A DNA stretch of 64,000 nt from Pseudobacter ginsenosidimutans (GCF_007970185.1 NZ_CP042431.1:62001-126000); one strand, 5' to 3'. Positions 46,457 through 56,570 are shown, numbered from the stretch's first letter. Notes: generated by a model from the sequence alone, not told the origin. Numbers and translations are program-made.

Positions 46457-46594
46457 CGGAAATGCTCAACTGAAACCCTCGCTGAGTCCCGTTATTCCCT
46501 TTTTTCTCCTTATTTTTTTACAAGTATTTTTCGAAGAACACTGTTCTACACTTTGTTTTGCACAATCTATATAATAAATTGATAATCATACGAA

Positions 46595-46616
46595 GTTCAT
46601 GTCCATGTCGGGCAAC
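46595..46616 (+). repeat. Right attachment site (imperfect tRNA-Gln 3' end)
   Basis: GTTC-nnn-TCCA-n-GTCGGGCAAC corresponds to the 3' end of tRNA-Gln at 37846-37867 (18/22; 14/15 over the last 15). It directly follows the CBASS operon and precedes a tRNA-type terminator, marking attR. Confidence 0.6.
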
Positions 46617-46647
46617 AAAAAGAGATCAAAAAATTGATCTCTTTTTT
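46617..46647. terminator. Terminator at the island right end
   Basis: Stem AAAAAGAGATCAA/TTGATCTCTTTTTT with a 4-nt loop. It sits immediately after the attR-like sequence, so it may be the original tRNA-Gln terminator displaced by integration. It would also end the minus-strand protease gene. Confidence 0.8.
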
Positions 46648-46697
46648 GTTTGGATCAGGTTGAAAAGTTGGGGGGATCTCAAATACCTGTCATTCCT

Positions 46698-47612
46698 TTA
46701 TTTCCGGATCAGCTTCCACAAAGACTCTACAGGAACCGTATTCTTCACCACCATTTGTACACCGGCATCCCTGTTGCTGTGCAACAACATCCGCGTATTG
46801 GAAACTGTTCCCACTACATTACCATACATGTCCATAACAGGACCACCACTGGAACCAGTTGCATAATCCGCCGAGATACACATCATCTCCCGGAAGAATT
46901 TCTGTCCGGACGCTCCGGCTTCCTCCAGGTATTTATTGGTGACATTGCCCTGCGAAAAGAAATAATGCATGCCCTGCGGATGGCCGAGAACATAGATCTT
47001 ATCACCCACTTTTGCCGGTTGCCCCAGGGCAAGCGCCGGCAAAAGATCACCATTTGTTTCCAGTTGAAGAACAGCCAGGTCATCCTTCCTGGAAGAGGCA
47101 AGTATCGCCTTCACTGCATAAGTGCGTCCATTGGCCAGGCGCGCGAAAAAACCTTTGGGTTGGTTGCCGTCTTTCATGAAGGCAAAGGTGGCAGCCACAT
47201 GATAATTGGTAACCAGGACACCTTTGGGATCGATGATATAACCCGAGGATTCGCTCACGTGGATATTGGTACAGCGGGGACACAGGTAAGCGCAACCGGT
47301 GATCACTGTCGCTTTTTTCGCATATTCATAAAGGTTACCAGCGTCCATTACATTGTCAGCCGGCCTGGTCAGGTCTAACGTTATTCCGGACGCACCGGCT
47401 TCCAATGCCTTTTGGGCATCGGAAGCCTGGATAGTAGTGCCTTTAGCCAGTATGGAGTCAATGGAAGCCAGGTAGTCAGCAGCTATCTTTGCATCGTTGG
47501 TAAAAACCTGTGCTTTGGCCATACAGGTTAACATCAGGAAGATGAGCACCAGCGGAGCGTTCCTGAACAGATAACCACTCTTAAAAAAAATCATTGTTCC
47601 AGTTTTTAACAT
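46698..47612 (-). CDS. Secreted trypsin-like serine protease (S1/DegP-type fold)
   Basis: 304 residues with a signal peptide (APLVLIFLMLTCMAKAQ). Catalytic triad by motif: His in LVTNYHV (near 137), Asp in KDDLAVL (near 176), Ser in TGSSGGP (near 253). A CAYLCPRC cluster before the protease core may form disulfides. No PDZ domain. Last gene of the SusC/SusD operon, 9 bp after a thioredoxin-fold gene, which suggests extracytoplasmic peptide processing. Confidence 0.85.
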   Translation of the reverse strand: MLKTGTMIFFKSGYLFRNAPLVLIFLMLTCMAKAQVFTNDAKIAADYLASIDSILAKGTTIQASDAQKALEAGASGITLDLTRPADNVMDAGNLYEYAKKATVITGCAYLCPRCTNIHVSESSGYIIDPKGVLVTNYHVAATFAFMKDGNQPKGFFARLANGRTYAVKAILASSRKDDLAVLQLETNGDLLPALALGQPAKVGDKIYVLGHPQGMHYFFSQGNVTNKYLEEAGASGQKFFREMMCISADYATGSSGGPVMDMYGNVVGTVSNTRMLLHSNRDAGVQMVVKNTVPVESLWKLIRK

Positions 47613-47620
47613 ATGGGTAG

Positions 47621-48712
47621 TTACTTGATAATTTCTGCCTTGCTCTGGTACTGTTTGGCTTCCCTCTCAAAACTCCGGCTGGCCATTCTGAAATATTCCC
47701 TGATGGCTTCCTTCTGCACATCGGTAGCACCTGCGGCCTTGCTGGTGAGGATGCCGTCCGTTATAACCTTAAAAGCTTCAGTGGGCGATAGGTTCCACAT
47801 ATACCGTTTGTAATAATCGATCATTCCATCGAGGTCCTTCCTGACAACATACAGCGCGATCTTGCACATATGGCTTTCAGGTTTTTGCGAATCCTGTTTC
47901 AGCAATGCCATAGTATAAGCTACATTCTCCACTTCTTCCGGGGTGTAATGAATATTGTATTTGGCCCCTGTTTCAGTGGCAACAATGTACATGTCTTTCC
48001 GGATCTTGTCGAAGATGATCTGGTTGACCATTTCTGCTCCCACAGCCTGGTCGATACGCGCTTTTTCCAGCATCATCTTTCTGAAGAAGGGACTGCCGAA
48101 TTTCACGGCGCGCAGCGCCAGGTCCAGGTAAGTAAAGCTGAACCGTTCAAAGTCCATCGAGCTGTCGTACAACTCCTCCAATATGGAGGAGGGATCTCTG
48201 CCATTATCGAACAGGGCTTTCGCATAAGGATACCCGTTCATCATCGATTTTTTCTTTTCATAGGTTGCCTTCATGCCTGCCATGGAAGTATTGGGGTCCA
48301 TAGCCGCTTTCACTTTTTCAATGAACTCTGCAGTCTCGGATTTCCCAACGATCCTGTTGATCTCTTCCCCTTTGCTGTCCAATATCAGGAAGGTCGGATA
48401 TACATTAACGTCATACTTCTTCCTGAGCGCTGCACCCTCCCCTTTTTCCATATCGAATTTCACCGATACGAAACGGGGATTAAAAAAATCGCCGCATTCC
48501 TTCTGCGGAAAAACCTCTTTGGCCATCTCCAGGCAAGGCATGCACCAGCTGGTATAACAATCCAAAAAGATCAGCCTGGGAGCGCCTGGATCCGAGGCTT
48601 TGGCCATGGCCTGGCTCATTGTCAGGTTTTCAAATTTGATACCTTGCGCAATCACCGGAGCATTCCAAAAAACACCTGCTGCTAACAGCGTAAATAATAT
48701 AAAAGATTTCAT
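47621..48712 (-). CDS. Secreted thioredoxin-fold protein
   Basis: 363 residues with a signal peptide (SFILFTLLAAGVFWNAPVIAQ). The thioredoxin domain is N-terminal with redox motif WCMPC (CYTSWCMPCLEMAKEVF) and cis-Pro segment VNVYPTFLILD; a helical C-terminal half of about 200 residues follows. Periplasmic disulfide reductase or isomerase is likely. It lies between a TlpA-type gene (15 bp) and the serine protease (8 bp) in the SusCD operon. Confidence 0.85.
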   Translation of the reverse strand: MKSFILFTLLAAGVFWNAPVIAQGIKFENLTMSQAMAKASDPGAPRLIFLDCYTSWCMPCLEMAKEVFPQKECGDFFNPRFVSVKFDMEKGEGAALRKKYDVNVYPTFLILDSKGEEINRIVGKSETAEFIEKVKAAMDPNTSMAGMKATYEKKKSMMNGYPYAKALFDNGRDPSSILEELYDSSMDFERFSFTYLDLALRAVKFGSPFFRKMMLEKARIDQAVGAEMVNQIIFDKIRKDMYIVATETGAKYNIHYTPEEVENVAYTMALLKQDSQKPESHMCKIALYVVRKDLDGMIDYYKRYMWNLSPTEAFKVITDGILTSKAAGATDVQKEAIREYFRMASRSFEREAKQYQSKAEIIK

Positions 48713-48727
48713 GACCTGATGATATGG

Positions 48728-50074
48728 TTAAAGTTTGGATTGGATCAATTCTTTCAGTTTAGGATCAGAGGGTCTGATGGCATCGAACATTACGGTCTTG
48801 CCTTCTTTGTCGAACAGGATGAACCTGGGCACCGAGATCACTTCGTAATCCTTGATGATGATGCCTTCGTTATTAGAGAATAAATGCAGGCCCGACAATT
48901 TCTTGTCTTCCACCATTTTTTTCCATTTGTCTTTTTCTGTATCGATAGATACACTGATGAAGGCAACATCTTTTCCTTCAAATGCTTTTTCCAGTTCTTC
49001 CAATGCAGGTTGTTCCTGGATGCAAGGCCTGCACCAGGTAGCCCATACATCAATCAAAACCACTTTGCCCAAATGATCGGAAAGGCGATGTATTTTACCG
49101 TTGGCATCGGGATAGGCAAAATCTATCCAGTTGCCACCGGGCTCTTTCAGGGATGCTCTTTTTTCAAAAACTTTCATCCTGTCTTGCTGGTCTTTGGTGA
49201 TCATGTATTTCATATTCCTGGCAACATAGGCAGACATACCCTGGTATTCGCCACGGTCCAGGGCTTTGAGTATGAACTCAGCTCTCAAATGATCGTTGGA
49301 GATCTCCGGAATGATGAGATCCTGTGTACTCCCCATTTCTGATTTATAAATGATGTGATTTACAAAGCCGAGGTTCTGAATATAATTATACCCGAATGGC
49401 AGTGTCCACAGCTGCTGATCTTCAAACTTCTCGGTGTTGAACAAATTCACTATGTAGGCCGGATACTGATCCTTCTTACTGTATTCAAACGCCCTCATGA
49501 ACGGTGCCAGCGCATCCATTCTGAAGCTGTATGGTAACATGTATTTTACATAGCGGTCGAATGCTTTATTGCCGGTTTTGATATTGCCGGTAAATTTTTC
49601 AACGGGTGTCAGCAGTGAATCCAGAGTACGGTCATAATGGAGTGGTGCCAGACTGCGGGCATCCATGGAATAGCCGAGCCTTCTCAATGGAGCCATCATA
49701 TCAAACCAGCCGCTGAAGACCTTGTTCTCTTTGCTGAGATTTCCCTGGTAGCTGACCTGGCCGCTATTTGCCTCGATTGTGATGTCTTCGCCTTTGTGCA
49801 GGTATACCGGGTACAGTTCATCTTCGAAACCGATATAACGGATCTCATTCAGGTCATTTTTCGACAGGTCTATTTTAAAAGACTGATCATCTTTATTCAA
49901 CATGATCTCCGACAGCGAAACCACATTGCCCTGCCCGGCTCTAAAGAAATAAATACGGTCCGCATACTGCTTTGGTGCAATATGCCTGATGAATTTTCCT
50001 TTGATGTTGGCATGTTGCGCCTGGGTTGCTGCGGACAAAGCCAGCAGCAACATGAAAAAAACTACTCTCTTCAT
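48728..50074 (-). CDS. TlpA-family thiol-disulfide reductase
   Basis: 448 residues, signal peptide (VVFFMLLLALSAATQAQ). The N-terminal beta domain (DUF4369-like in related proteins) and helical middle are followed by a C-terminal TlpA/AhpC-TSA thioredoxin domain (DVWATWCRPCIQEQPALEELE, CxxC = CRPC). Such long TlpA proteins are frequent partners of SusCD loci in Chitinophagaceae; the exact role is unproven. In operon with SusD and the unknown lipoprotein. Confidence 0.87.
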   Translation of the reverse strand: MKRVVFFMLLLALSAATQAQHANIKGKFIRHIAPKQYADRIYFFRAGQGNVVSLSEIMLNKDDQSFKIDLSKNDLNEIRYIGFEDELYPVYLHKGEDITIEANSGQVSYQGNLSKENKVFSGWFDMMAPLRRLGYSMDARSLAPLHYDRTLDSLLTPVEKFTGNIKTGNKAFDRYVKYMLPYSFRMDALAPFMRAFEYSKKDQYPAYIVNLFNTEKFEDQQLWTLPFGYNYIQNLGFVNHIIYKSEMGSTQDLIIPEISNDHLRAEFILKALDRGEYQGMSAYVARNMKYMITKDQQDRMKVFEKRASLKEPGGNWIDFAYPDANGKIHRLSDHLGKVVLIDVWATWCRPCIQEQPALEELEKAFEGKDVAFISVSIDTEKDKWKKMVEDKKLSGLHLFSNNEGIIIKDYEVISVPRFILFDKEGKTVMFDAIRPSDPKLKELIQSKL

Positions 50075-50131
50075 GGAATTTTATGTATTTGTTATGTCAG
50101 ACGATAAGCCCTAAGGGCATGTCAATTTGTT

Positions 50132-51055
50132 TTACTGAACAGGCACGCCTAAATCGGCCAGTATCTGCCGTATATAGCCGTATTTGATCATGATATTTGG
50201 TTGGTTGCCGTATAACTGGGTAAATCCTGCTTCTGAATTTCCGAGTGTTGCTTCCAGGAACATGCATACGTCCATCCAGGTAGACATGGGAGTATAATAC
50301 ATATTCCGGGGATCCGTTCCGATGAAGCCGATGGCCTGTGGAGTGGCAGTAGTACCCGCCGGCAGGCCCGTCACAAGGCTTGCTAACTGAAATGTATACA
50401 CGCTGTATGCATCCCGGGTTGTTATGAATTTTCTTGAAACAGCATAAAACTTTTCGAGCACTCCTTTATACTTGTCGCTGATCACGGCATTGGTTAGAAG
50501 CGAACGCAGGATAGCTCCTTTATAGCTGGCCATTGTTGTGGCATCCATTCCTGCAATACCGGAAACCTGGCCGATGATCACGGTATTGAATCCCTTGTAT
50601 GCATAATTGCCAAAAGCAAAGGTGCTCAGGTCCTCTACCAGGAAGATACTGGGAACATACACGGTTTTTGGAAGCATTGGAATGATCTCTGTCCTCAAAA
50701 ACGCCAGCGCCTGCGGCACATCCGCTTTGTTGCAATAACTGAAAGACTGAACTAAGGGAGGAGCACCTGTTATGTCAACCCCCAGTGAATAGTTCAATGA
50801 AAGTTTCTCGTAATGCGTGTATGCATGTCCGAACACATCAACGCGCTGCTGGGTACCGATGGTATCATTGATATACACCGGGATGCCGGTTTCCTTGTAA
50901 AAAAGGTAATTGGCATGGATCGTTGCATCAGCAGGATTGTCTTCCACCACCAGCCAGTTCCTGTCGTAATCCGGGAAATCAGTCACCTTTTCCTTTCTGC
51001 AGGATACAGCCATGATCATAAGAACGCATGCTATGATATATCTGTTATTACTCAT
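50132..51055 (-). CDS. SusCD-associated lipoprotein of unknown function
   Basis: 307 residues, lipoprotein signal (IIACVLMIMAVSC, then RKEK). The opening (FPDYDRNWLVVEDNP, YKETGIPVYINDTIG) recalls lipoproteins encoded beside susD in Bacteroidota, some annotated as putative zinc-binding metallopeptidases. No HExxH is present here, so peptidase activity is not supported; the corresponding position may be around SYKGAILRSLL (weak). It lies 12 bp after susD. It could be a surface ligand-binding protein. Confidence 0.7.
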   Translation of the reverse strand: MSNNRYIIACVLMIMAVSCRKEKVTDFPDYDRNWLVVEDNPADATIHANYLFYKETGIPVYINDTIGTQQRVDVFGHAYTHYEKLSLNYSLGVDITGAPPLVQSFSYCNKADVPQALAFLRTEIIPMLPKTVYVPSIFLVEDLSTFAFGNYAYKGFNTVIIGQVSGIAGMDATTMASYKGAILRSLLTNAVISDKYKGVLEKFYAVSRKFITTRDAYSVYTFQLASLVTGLPAGTTATPQAIGFIGTDPRNMYYTPMSTWMDVCMFLEATLGNSEAGFTQLYGNQPNIMIKYGYIRQILADLGVPVQ

Positions 51056-51066
51056 TGGTTGAAGAT

Positions 51067-52644
51067 TTAAGGTTGAAGCTGGCGAACGTTACGGACAGGA
51101 TTGGTCAATGATCCCCTGTTGAACTCGATGGCATAATCCGGAATAGGTACCTGCCAGGCGGCGCCATCTTCAGCAATGGATTTGAGCACATAGTTCCCAA
51201 TCTGTGTATGGGTATTGGATTGTGCATCGTACCTGTATGCAGGATGCCTGATGGTAAAGGAGGAAGACAGTGGATATTTTGAATTCACAGCATATCTTCT
51301 GAGATCGAACCAGCGGTGCCCCTCGAAACACAATTCGCGGCGGCGCTCTTCCCGGATGAACTCAACCAGTGCCTGGTTACCCTGTGGCAGTTGTGAAATA
51401 TCTGCATTACTGAAACGCATCACGCGGAGTTTCTGCAGTTCTGTGCGTGCCTCTCCATCTGCTCCACTCATGGCAAGCGCCTCCGCACGGTTCAGCACCA
51501 CTTCCGCAAGCCGGAAAGAAAAAATACAGGACACCTGGTCAGGGTCGTTATACGTTCTCCAGGTACGGTATTTTGCCGGGATCCAGGCCCTGCTTTTGGC
51601 AGCCCTGTCGAAGAAGGCGTTCAACCTGAGATCTGAAGGGTCATAACTATCCATCAGGTTCAGAGAGGATTTGAAGGACGATGCCCGGTTGTCATCTCCA
51701 TTCCACATGGAAAGCGAATCATTCATAAAAACAGCCGGCATCACATTGGTGCCCATGGTAAAAATAGTTTCGGTGGATCCGCGGGAAGTGAAATTGCTTC
51801 CGCTCACAAACTGGTTCAGGTTGACCAGGCTGTATCCCATCGTTTCAAAATCTTTGGCCGCATCGATCACTTTATCATATTGCTCCGTGTAGAGGTAAAC
51901 CCGGCTTTGCAGCGCCTTTACAGCGGCAATGCCTATGCGGATCCTGGTGTTCGGATTATACCCATCCAGCAAACCCGCTGCCATCTGCAGATCGGCGATG
52001 ATCTGGTCATAGACCTTTTGGTTGGGATCGCGGGAAAAGAAATTGTCCTCTATTTTTTCCGACACTTTCAGTGGTACGCCGGGATCAGTTGCAGCGGTGT
52101 TTTTCCGGTAAGGGGAACCATAAATATTCTGCAGCATGAAATAATAGTATGCCCTGAGGAAATGAGCTTCACCCCGCAGATGCTTCAACAGATCGCTCTG
52201 ATCACCGCCTTCCGCCAGTTTGGCTGCCTGGAAGATGATGGCATTCAGCGCGCCGGTACGTTTATAGAACTTTCTCCAACTGCTCTCTTCCCATGTCATG
52301 TTCAGGATATTCACTGCAGGCGACTGTGCCCAGTTATGAAATCCGGATAACATATACAACGGGGTAGGTTGACTTGTTTCCACGAAGTCAGCCACGAACT
52401 GTTCGCAATCATCATCCATCACATGTAACCAGGGCGCAATGAAACCTGTTTCGGTGGTCAGCTCTCCCATGGTGGACTGGCTATAGATAGAAAGAGAAAG
52501 GGAATTGAGAAAAGCTTCCCCGATCATCAGTTTATTGAGGTCATCAGCATTTTCCGCGTATTTCAGGTCCCGCGTATATTCTTCCAGGAATTTGCTGCAA
52601 GATGAAAGCGTTAAGCACATCAGCAGTACAATGATATATCTCAT
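51067..52644 (-). CDS. SusD/RagB family nutrient-binding outer-membrane lipoprotein
   Basis: 525 residues, lipobox LTLSSCSKF. The SusD fold is recognised by the TPR-rich N-terminal half (LRGEAHFLRAYYYFMLQNIYG) and the C-terminal signature FIREERRRELCFEGHRWFDLRR. It binds substrate over the SusC barrel. It follows susC by 12 bp. The ligand cannot be predicted. Confidence 0.95.
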   Translation of the reverse strand: MRYIIVLLMCLTLSSCSKFLEEYTRDLKYAENADDLNKLMIGEAFLNSLSLSIYSQSTMGELTTETGFIAPWLHVMDDDCEQFVADFVETSQPTPLYMLSGFHNWAQSPAVNILNMTWEESSWRKFYKRTGALNAIIFQAAKLAEGGDQSDLLKHLRGEAHFLRAYYYFMLQNIYGSPYRKNTAATDPGVPLKVSEKIEDNFFSRDPNQKVYDQIIADLQMAAGLLDGYNPNTRIRIGIAAVKALQSRVYLYTEQYDKVIDAAKDFETMGYSLVNLNQFVSGSNFTSRGSTETIFTMGTNVMPAVFMNDSLSMWNGDDNRASSFKSSLNLMDSYDPSDLRLNAFFDRAAKSRAWIPAKYRTWRTYNDPDQVSCIFSFRLAEVVLNRAEALAMSGADGEARTELQKLRVMRFSNADISQLPQGNQALVEFIREERRRELCFEGHRWFDLRRYAVNSKYPLSSSFTIRHPAYRYDAQSNTHTQIGNYVLKSIAEDGAAWQVPIPDYAIEFNRGSLTNPVRNVRQLQP

Positions 52645-52656
52645 GGTGCTTATGTT

Positions 52657-55600
52657 TTAAAATGAAATATTGATGCTACCGGAAAAGGTAGGTCGTAACG
52701 ACAGGTTGATATTAGGCGAGGATCCCGACTGTGCCGGGTCCTGGCCCCTCAGCATTTTATTGCTCAGGATAAACAGGTTGGTGCCGGTGATACTGGCGTA
52801 GGCCGAACTAAGGCCCAGCTTCCGGATCAGTTTATCCGTGAAGTTGTACCTGAAAGAAGCGGATTGCAGTTTCACATGATCGGCACTCACTAACCTGACA
52901 TCGGAATTATCATACATATCGTACACGCTTCCACCAAATGAATAGGCAGTTGCAGGGAATATATTCCACCAGGGCGTATTCAGGTTATTGTCTGCCAGTA
53001 ATCCCGGAATATTGGTGTAGGCTTCATCACCAGGCCTGCGCCAGCGTTGAACAAACTCTTTACGCAGGTTCTGCTGCGGATAGGCTATCGCCGATGCATA
53101 CCCTGAAGCGATCTTCAGCATGCGCACTTTATTACCCAGAGAATAAGTGATATTGAAAGACAAACCGAAGTTGCGCCAACCGAAATAGTTGGCAATTCCA
53201 CCCTGGATAAAGGGCTCCCTGCGGCCGGATTCGCTCATCACCGCCAGGTAAACATCTTCCCTTTCCATTTGTGAATACAGCTTCTGGTATTCCGCGGCTT
53301 TGTCGCTTTCCGATCCGTAAAAAACAGGAGATCCATCAACCGGGCTCAGGCCTTTGAACTTATAGGAATAAAAAGTATTCAGGGGTTTTCCTGCAAGCTG
53401 AACTGATCCATCCAGGAAGTTCCTGTAGGTCACATTGTCCACCAGCACATTGTTGCGGTTATTGATGGTCCTGTTCAACACTTTGTTCAACACTTGTCCC
53501 AGTTGCGGATCGATCCGCCATACAAATCCGCGGCGTTCCCTGTTGAATCCTGCATTGTCTACGGCAGTGATCCGTAAGGCCACTTCCACTCCTTTGTTTT
53601 CCAGTGTTCCGCTATTGATCACATATTTTTCCACGCCGTTGATCTCAGCTACTGTTTTATCCAGGTAGGCATCCTTTGTTTTTTTGTAGAAGTAGCCTAC
53701 CGAGCCGCCCAGCTTTCCTTTGAACAGGGAAAACTCTACAGCCACATTGGAAGATGCAGTACGCTCCCACTTGAGGTCAGGATTGGGATAATTGACGATA
53801 TTGGAATAGGGCTCATTGTAATACACATTGGTGCTGAGGTTCTGGCGGATCACCATGTAGGCGGATTGGCCAGGCAGCATATTACCCTGCCAGCCCCAGG
53901 AAGCCTTTAAGGCGAGTTCATTGATCCAGTTCTGGTCTTTAGCAATATCATCTTTCATGTTCCAGCGGCCGGAAACTGCCCAGATAGGCAGGAAGCGGTT
54001 GTTGGACCTTGTTCCAAAAAGGTTGGACTGTTCTCCCCTGACATGCAGGTTCAGGAGATAGCGGTTATTCCAGGAATAGCCGGCAGTACCGAACCAGGCG
54101 AATTCATTCGTCAACTGGCGCTCGTAATACCCCAGTGCGGGTTTTGTAGACATCCACTGGTTATAATACCCGGTAAATGTGGTAGGCACGATATCGAAGT
54201 AGCCACCCATCTCGCGGAAATATCCTCTCCTGGTAATGTTGAAACCTTTGTACTCGGATGATTTGATCTCTATACCACCAGTTGCCGTCAGCGAGTGCCT
54301 GCCGCCTTCACCCAGTGATGTGATATAGTTAGTCTGCAGGCGTGCCGTATAATTGTTGTTGCGTGTTTCATGCTTCTGCAGTTCACCGCCTACAGGGGCA
54401 AGGTCCCATCTGGCAGTCTGGTCAGCACGGAGTTTGAAAATATAGTAGGAGTTCTTGGTATAATACACTTCCCTGTCGTTGCTGCTGATACCATACGCAA
54501 ACGTGCCTTCCACATCCAGCCCCCTGGTTAGTTTCACTCTTAACAACGCTCTGATATTGGTAGCGAGCAGGTTGGTAAGATCGTTACTGTTATCGCGCTC
54601 ATTCAGGATATTGTAATTATAAGAAAGTATGCCGTTGGTTTGCGGATAATAAAACAAACTTCCGTCGGGGTTATATGCAGGCATGGTACGGCTGGTATTG
54701 TACGCATAGTTCATGATGCCCAGATCGGAAGGGGTATAATTGCGGGTGGAATAATTTCCGGAAAATGAGATCTGCGCCAGGAATTTCTTATAGTCTGCCG
54801 TGAGGTTCAGCATGGAGGAATAGCGTTTATTGCTTTCGCCCCTGATCACACCGCCTTCATTCTGGTATCCCATGGACGCATAATATTTGATCTCGCTGGA
54901 GCCACCGGAAAGGCTTAACGTGTGGTTATGCGAAAATGCATCCTGGGTAATGAGGCCCAACCAATCGGTATTGACGTTTGCATAATAATCACTCAGGCGT
55001 TTGAACTCATCATAATTGATATTGCCCTTGTAATAATCCTGCAGGGCGCTTTCATAACCTGACCACTGGGTGATATTGTTGTATCGCATCCCCCGTTCCA
55101 CCATTTCTTTGGAAACATCCATTCTTTCCCTGGAATTCATCATATACATGCTCCGGTCTGAATACCTGGGACGTTGTGTATAACCGGCAGTCATGGAATA
55201 GGTGATGGTGGGTTTGCCGGTCCTGCCTTTTTTGGTGGTGATCACAATCACACCGTTACCAGCTTTTGCACCATAGAGTGCGGTGGCGGAAGCGTCTTTC
55301 AAGACATCAATCTGATCAATGTCCTCAGGATTTAAGCCGGCAATGGCGTTGCCCAGCAGGTTTACAAAATCAAGATCATTGATCTGTTGGGGATCTACAT
55401 TCACCGGATCAGTGAGCACAATTCCATCAAGTACCCATAGCGGCTCTCTGTTGCCGAGAATGGTGGAGGTTCCGCGGATCCTCAGTTTAGGGGCAGCCCC
55501 AACCTGACCGGAGTTTTGCATGAAGATCATTCCGGATACGCGGCCTTCGAGCAATTTGTCAACCGTATTGATGCCGGGCGTCAGGATGTCTTCCATTTTG

Positions 55601-56367
55601 ATAGTAGTCACTGCGCTCGTCAGTTTCCTTCTGTCGATCTTCTGGTAACCGGTATTGGCCACGATGCTCACGTCTTCCAGTTTTGTTGCGGAAGGCTTTA
55701 AATTAATGACCAGACTTTTGGGGTTGTTGAGCATGGAAGCGGTTACAATGATGGTAACTGTTTCATAGCCGATATAAGAAACGGTAAGGCGGTCTCCTTC
55801 CTTTATATCTATGGTAAATAAGCCCGTGATATCTGAAGTGGTGGATACTTTGCCGGCGCGGTGCATGATGGTGGCGCCGGAAAGCGGATGGCCCAGAATA
55901 TCCTGCACAATGCCACGGAGGGGAGCAAAGAGGTGAATGGTTTCTCCATATCTGATGGCATCTTTATCCGGTTGCCGGTCAGACGAGGCAGACCTGGGAG
56001 AAATAAAAATGTTTTTCCCTTTCAGGCTGTACTTCAAAGCCGGTTGCGACTTAAAGATTTCCTCCAGGAATTTTTCTACCGGAAGGTCCATGGCCTTTAC
56101 TGTAACGGGCTTCGATATCCGCAGGACGGACTCAGAATAAAAAGATAAAAAGCCGGTTTGCTTTTTAATGGTGGATAAAACAGATTCCAAAGAAACGTTC
56201 TCCCCGGAAAAGCTGACATTCTGGGCCAGGCCTTTAGCGGAAACGTTCAAAATAAAAGCCGTCAATAAAATGAATGTTAGTTTCATTACTAACAGGGTTT
56301 TGGTTATGTACCGGCGCCCCACCCGGGCCGGCCAAGCACAATAAGCAGTTTTTTGCATAAATTGCAA
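52657..56367 (-). CDS. SusC/RagA family TonB-linked outer-membrane transporter with STN domain
   Basis: 1236 residues. After the signal region (MKLTFILLTAFILNVSAKG, near residue 28) come an STN/secretin-type domain (SLESVLSTIKKQTGF) and a carboxypeptidase-regulatory-like domain (GIVQDILGHPLSGATI). The plug (EDIDQIDVLKDASATALYGA with GVIVITTKKG) and a large barrel ending in GSINISF follow. The STN domain is the signal-transmitting type that pairs with an ECF sigma/FecR system, which is encoded just upstream. It forms the import pore with the following SusD. Confidence 0.95.
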   Translation of the reverse strand: MQFMQKTAYCAWPARVGRRYITKTLLVMKLTFILLTAFILNVSAKGLAQNVSFSGENVSLESVLSTIKKQTGFLSFYSESVLRISKPVTVKAMDLPVEKFLEEIFKSQPALKYSLKGKNIFISPRSASSDRQPDKDAIRYGETIHLFAPLRGIVQDILGHPLSGATIMHRAGKVSTTSDITGLFTIDIKEGDRLTVSYIGYETVTIIVTASMLNNPKSLVINLKPSATKLEDVSIVANTGYQKIDRRKLTSAVTTIKMEDILTPGINTVDKLLEGRVSGMIFMQNSGQVGAAPKLRIRGTSTILGNREPLWVLDGIVLTDPVNVDPQQINDLDFVNLLGNAIAGLNPEDIDQIDVLKDASATALYGAKAGNGVIVITTKKGRTGKPTITYSMTAGYTQRPRYSDRSMYMMNSRERMDVSKEMVERGMRYNNITQWSGYESALQDYYKGNINYDEFKRLSDYYANVNTDWLGLITQDAFSHNHTLSLSGGSSEIKYYASMGYQNEGGVIRGESNKRYSSMLNLTADYKKFLAQISFSGNYSTRNYTPSDLGIMNYAYNTSRTMPAYNPDGSLFYYPQTNGILSYNYNILNERDNSNDLTNLLATNIRALLRVKLTRGLDVEGTFAYGISSNDREVYYTKNSYYIFKLRADQTARWDLAPVGGELQKHETRNNNYTARLQTNYITSLGEGGRHSLTATGGIEIKSSEYKGFNITRRGYFREMGGYFDIVPTTFTGYYNQWMSTKPALGYYERQLTNEFAWFGTAGYSWNNRYLLNLHVRGEQSNLFGTRSNNRFLPIWAVSGRWNMKDDIAKDQNWINELALKASWGWQGNMLPGQSAYMVIRQNLSTNVYYNEPYSNIVNYPNPDLKWERTASSNVAVEFSLFKGKLGGSVGYFYKKTKDAYLDKTVAEINGVEKYVINSGTLENKGVEVALRITAVDNAGFNRERRGFVWRIDPQLGQVLNKVLNRTINNRNNVLVDNVTYRNFLDGSVQLAGKPLNTFYSYKFKGLSPVDGSPVFYGSESDKAAEYQKLYSQMEREDVYLAVMSESGRREPFIQGGIANYFGWRNFGLSFNITYSLGNKVRMLKIASGYASAIAYPQQNLRKEFVQRWRRPGDEAYTNIPGLLADNNLNTPWWNIFPATAYSFGGSVYDMYDNSDVRLVSADHVKLQSASFRYNFTDKLIRKLGLSSAYASITGTNLFILSNKMLRGQDPAQSGSSPNINLSLRPTFSGSINISF

Positions 56368-56429
56368 TGTTTGGGTGAAGAAAGCAGTCTTGGAAGAGAC
56401 CTATCAGTTTTTGGTAATCCAAACTTATT

Positions 56430-56460
56430 CCGGAAGAGCTTCAGACCTCTTCCGGTTTTT
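56430..56460 (+). terminator. Hairpin between fecR and susC
   Basis: Nine-bp stem CCGGAAGAG/CTCTTCCGG followed by TTTTT on the plus strand only. On the minus strand, where fecR and susC lie, no T-run follows, so it may act as a leader hairpin or block antisense transcription. Confidence 0.45.
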
Positions 56461-56570
56461 TATTTGGAGAGCGGTGAACGTTTAATGCATCTTACTTTGT
56501 TGATTGTTGGTTCTATGATGAGCTTTATTGAGCTGTAAATCGTTTGTTCTATAAATGGCGTGCAGCGTTA

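Larger units (their letters stand above)
37868..46594. mobile_element. tRNA-Gln-associated genomic island carrying CBASS
   Basis: About 8.7 kb between the tRNA-Gln 3' end and its imperfect copy. Integrase gene at the tRNA end, a decayed transporter, an unrecognised 564-residue gene, a regulator/peptidase trio and a CBASS operon. The DNA is visibly richer in A/T than the flanking housekeeping genes. No transfer genes are present, so it is a small integrative (defence) island rather than a conjugative element. Confidence 0.7.

Noticed and set aside
46457-46600. Complete second tRNA-Gln copy at the island right end
   Set aside because: Only the 3' 15-22 nt are recognisable; no anticodon or acceptor 5' strand could be aligned.
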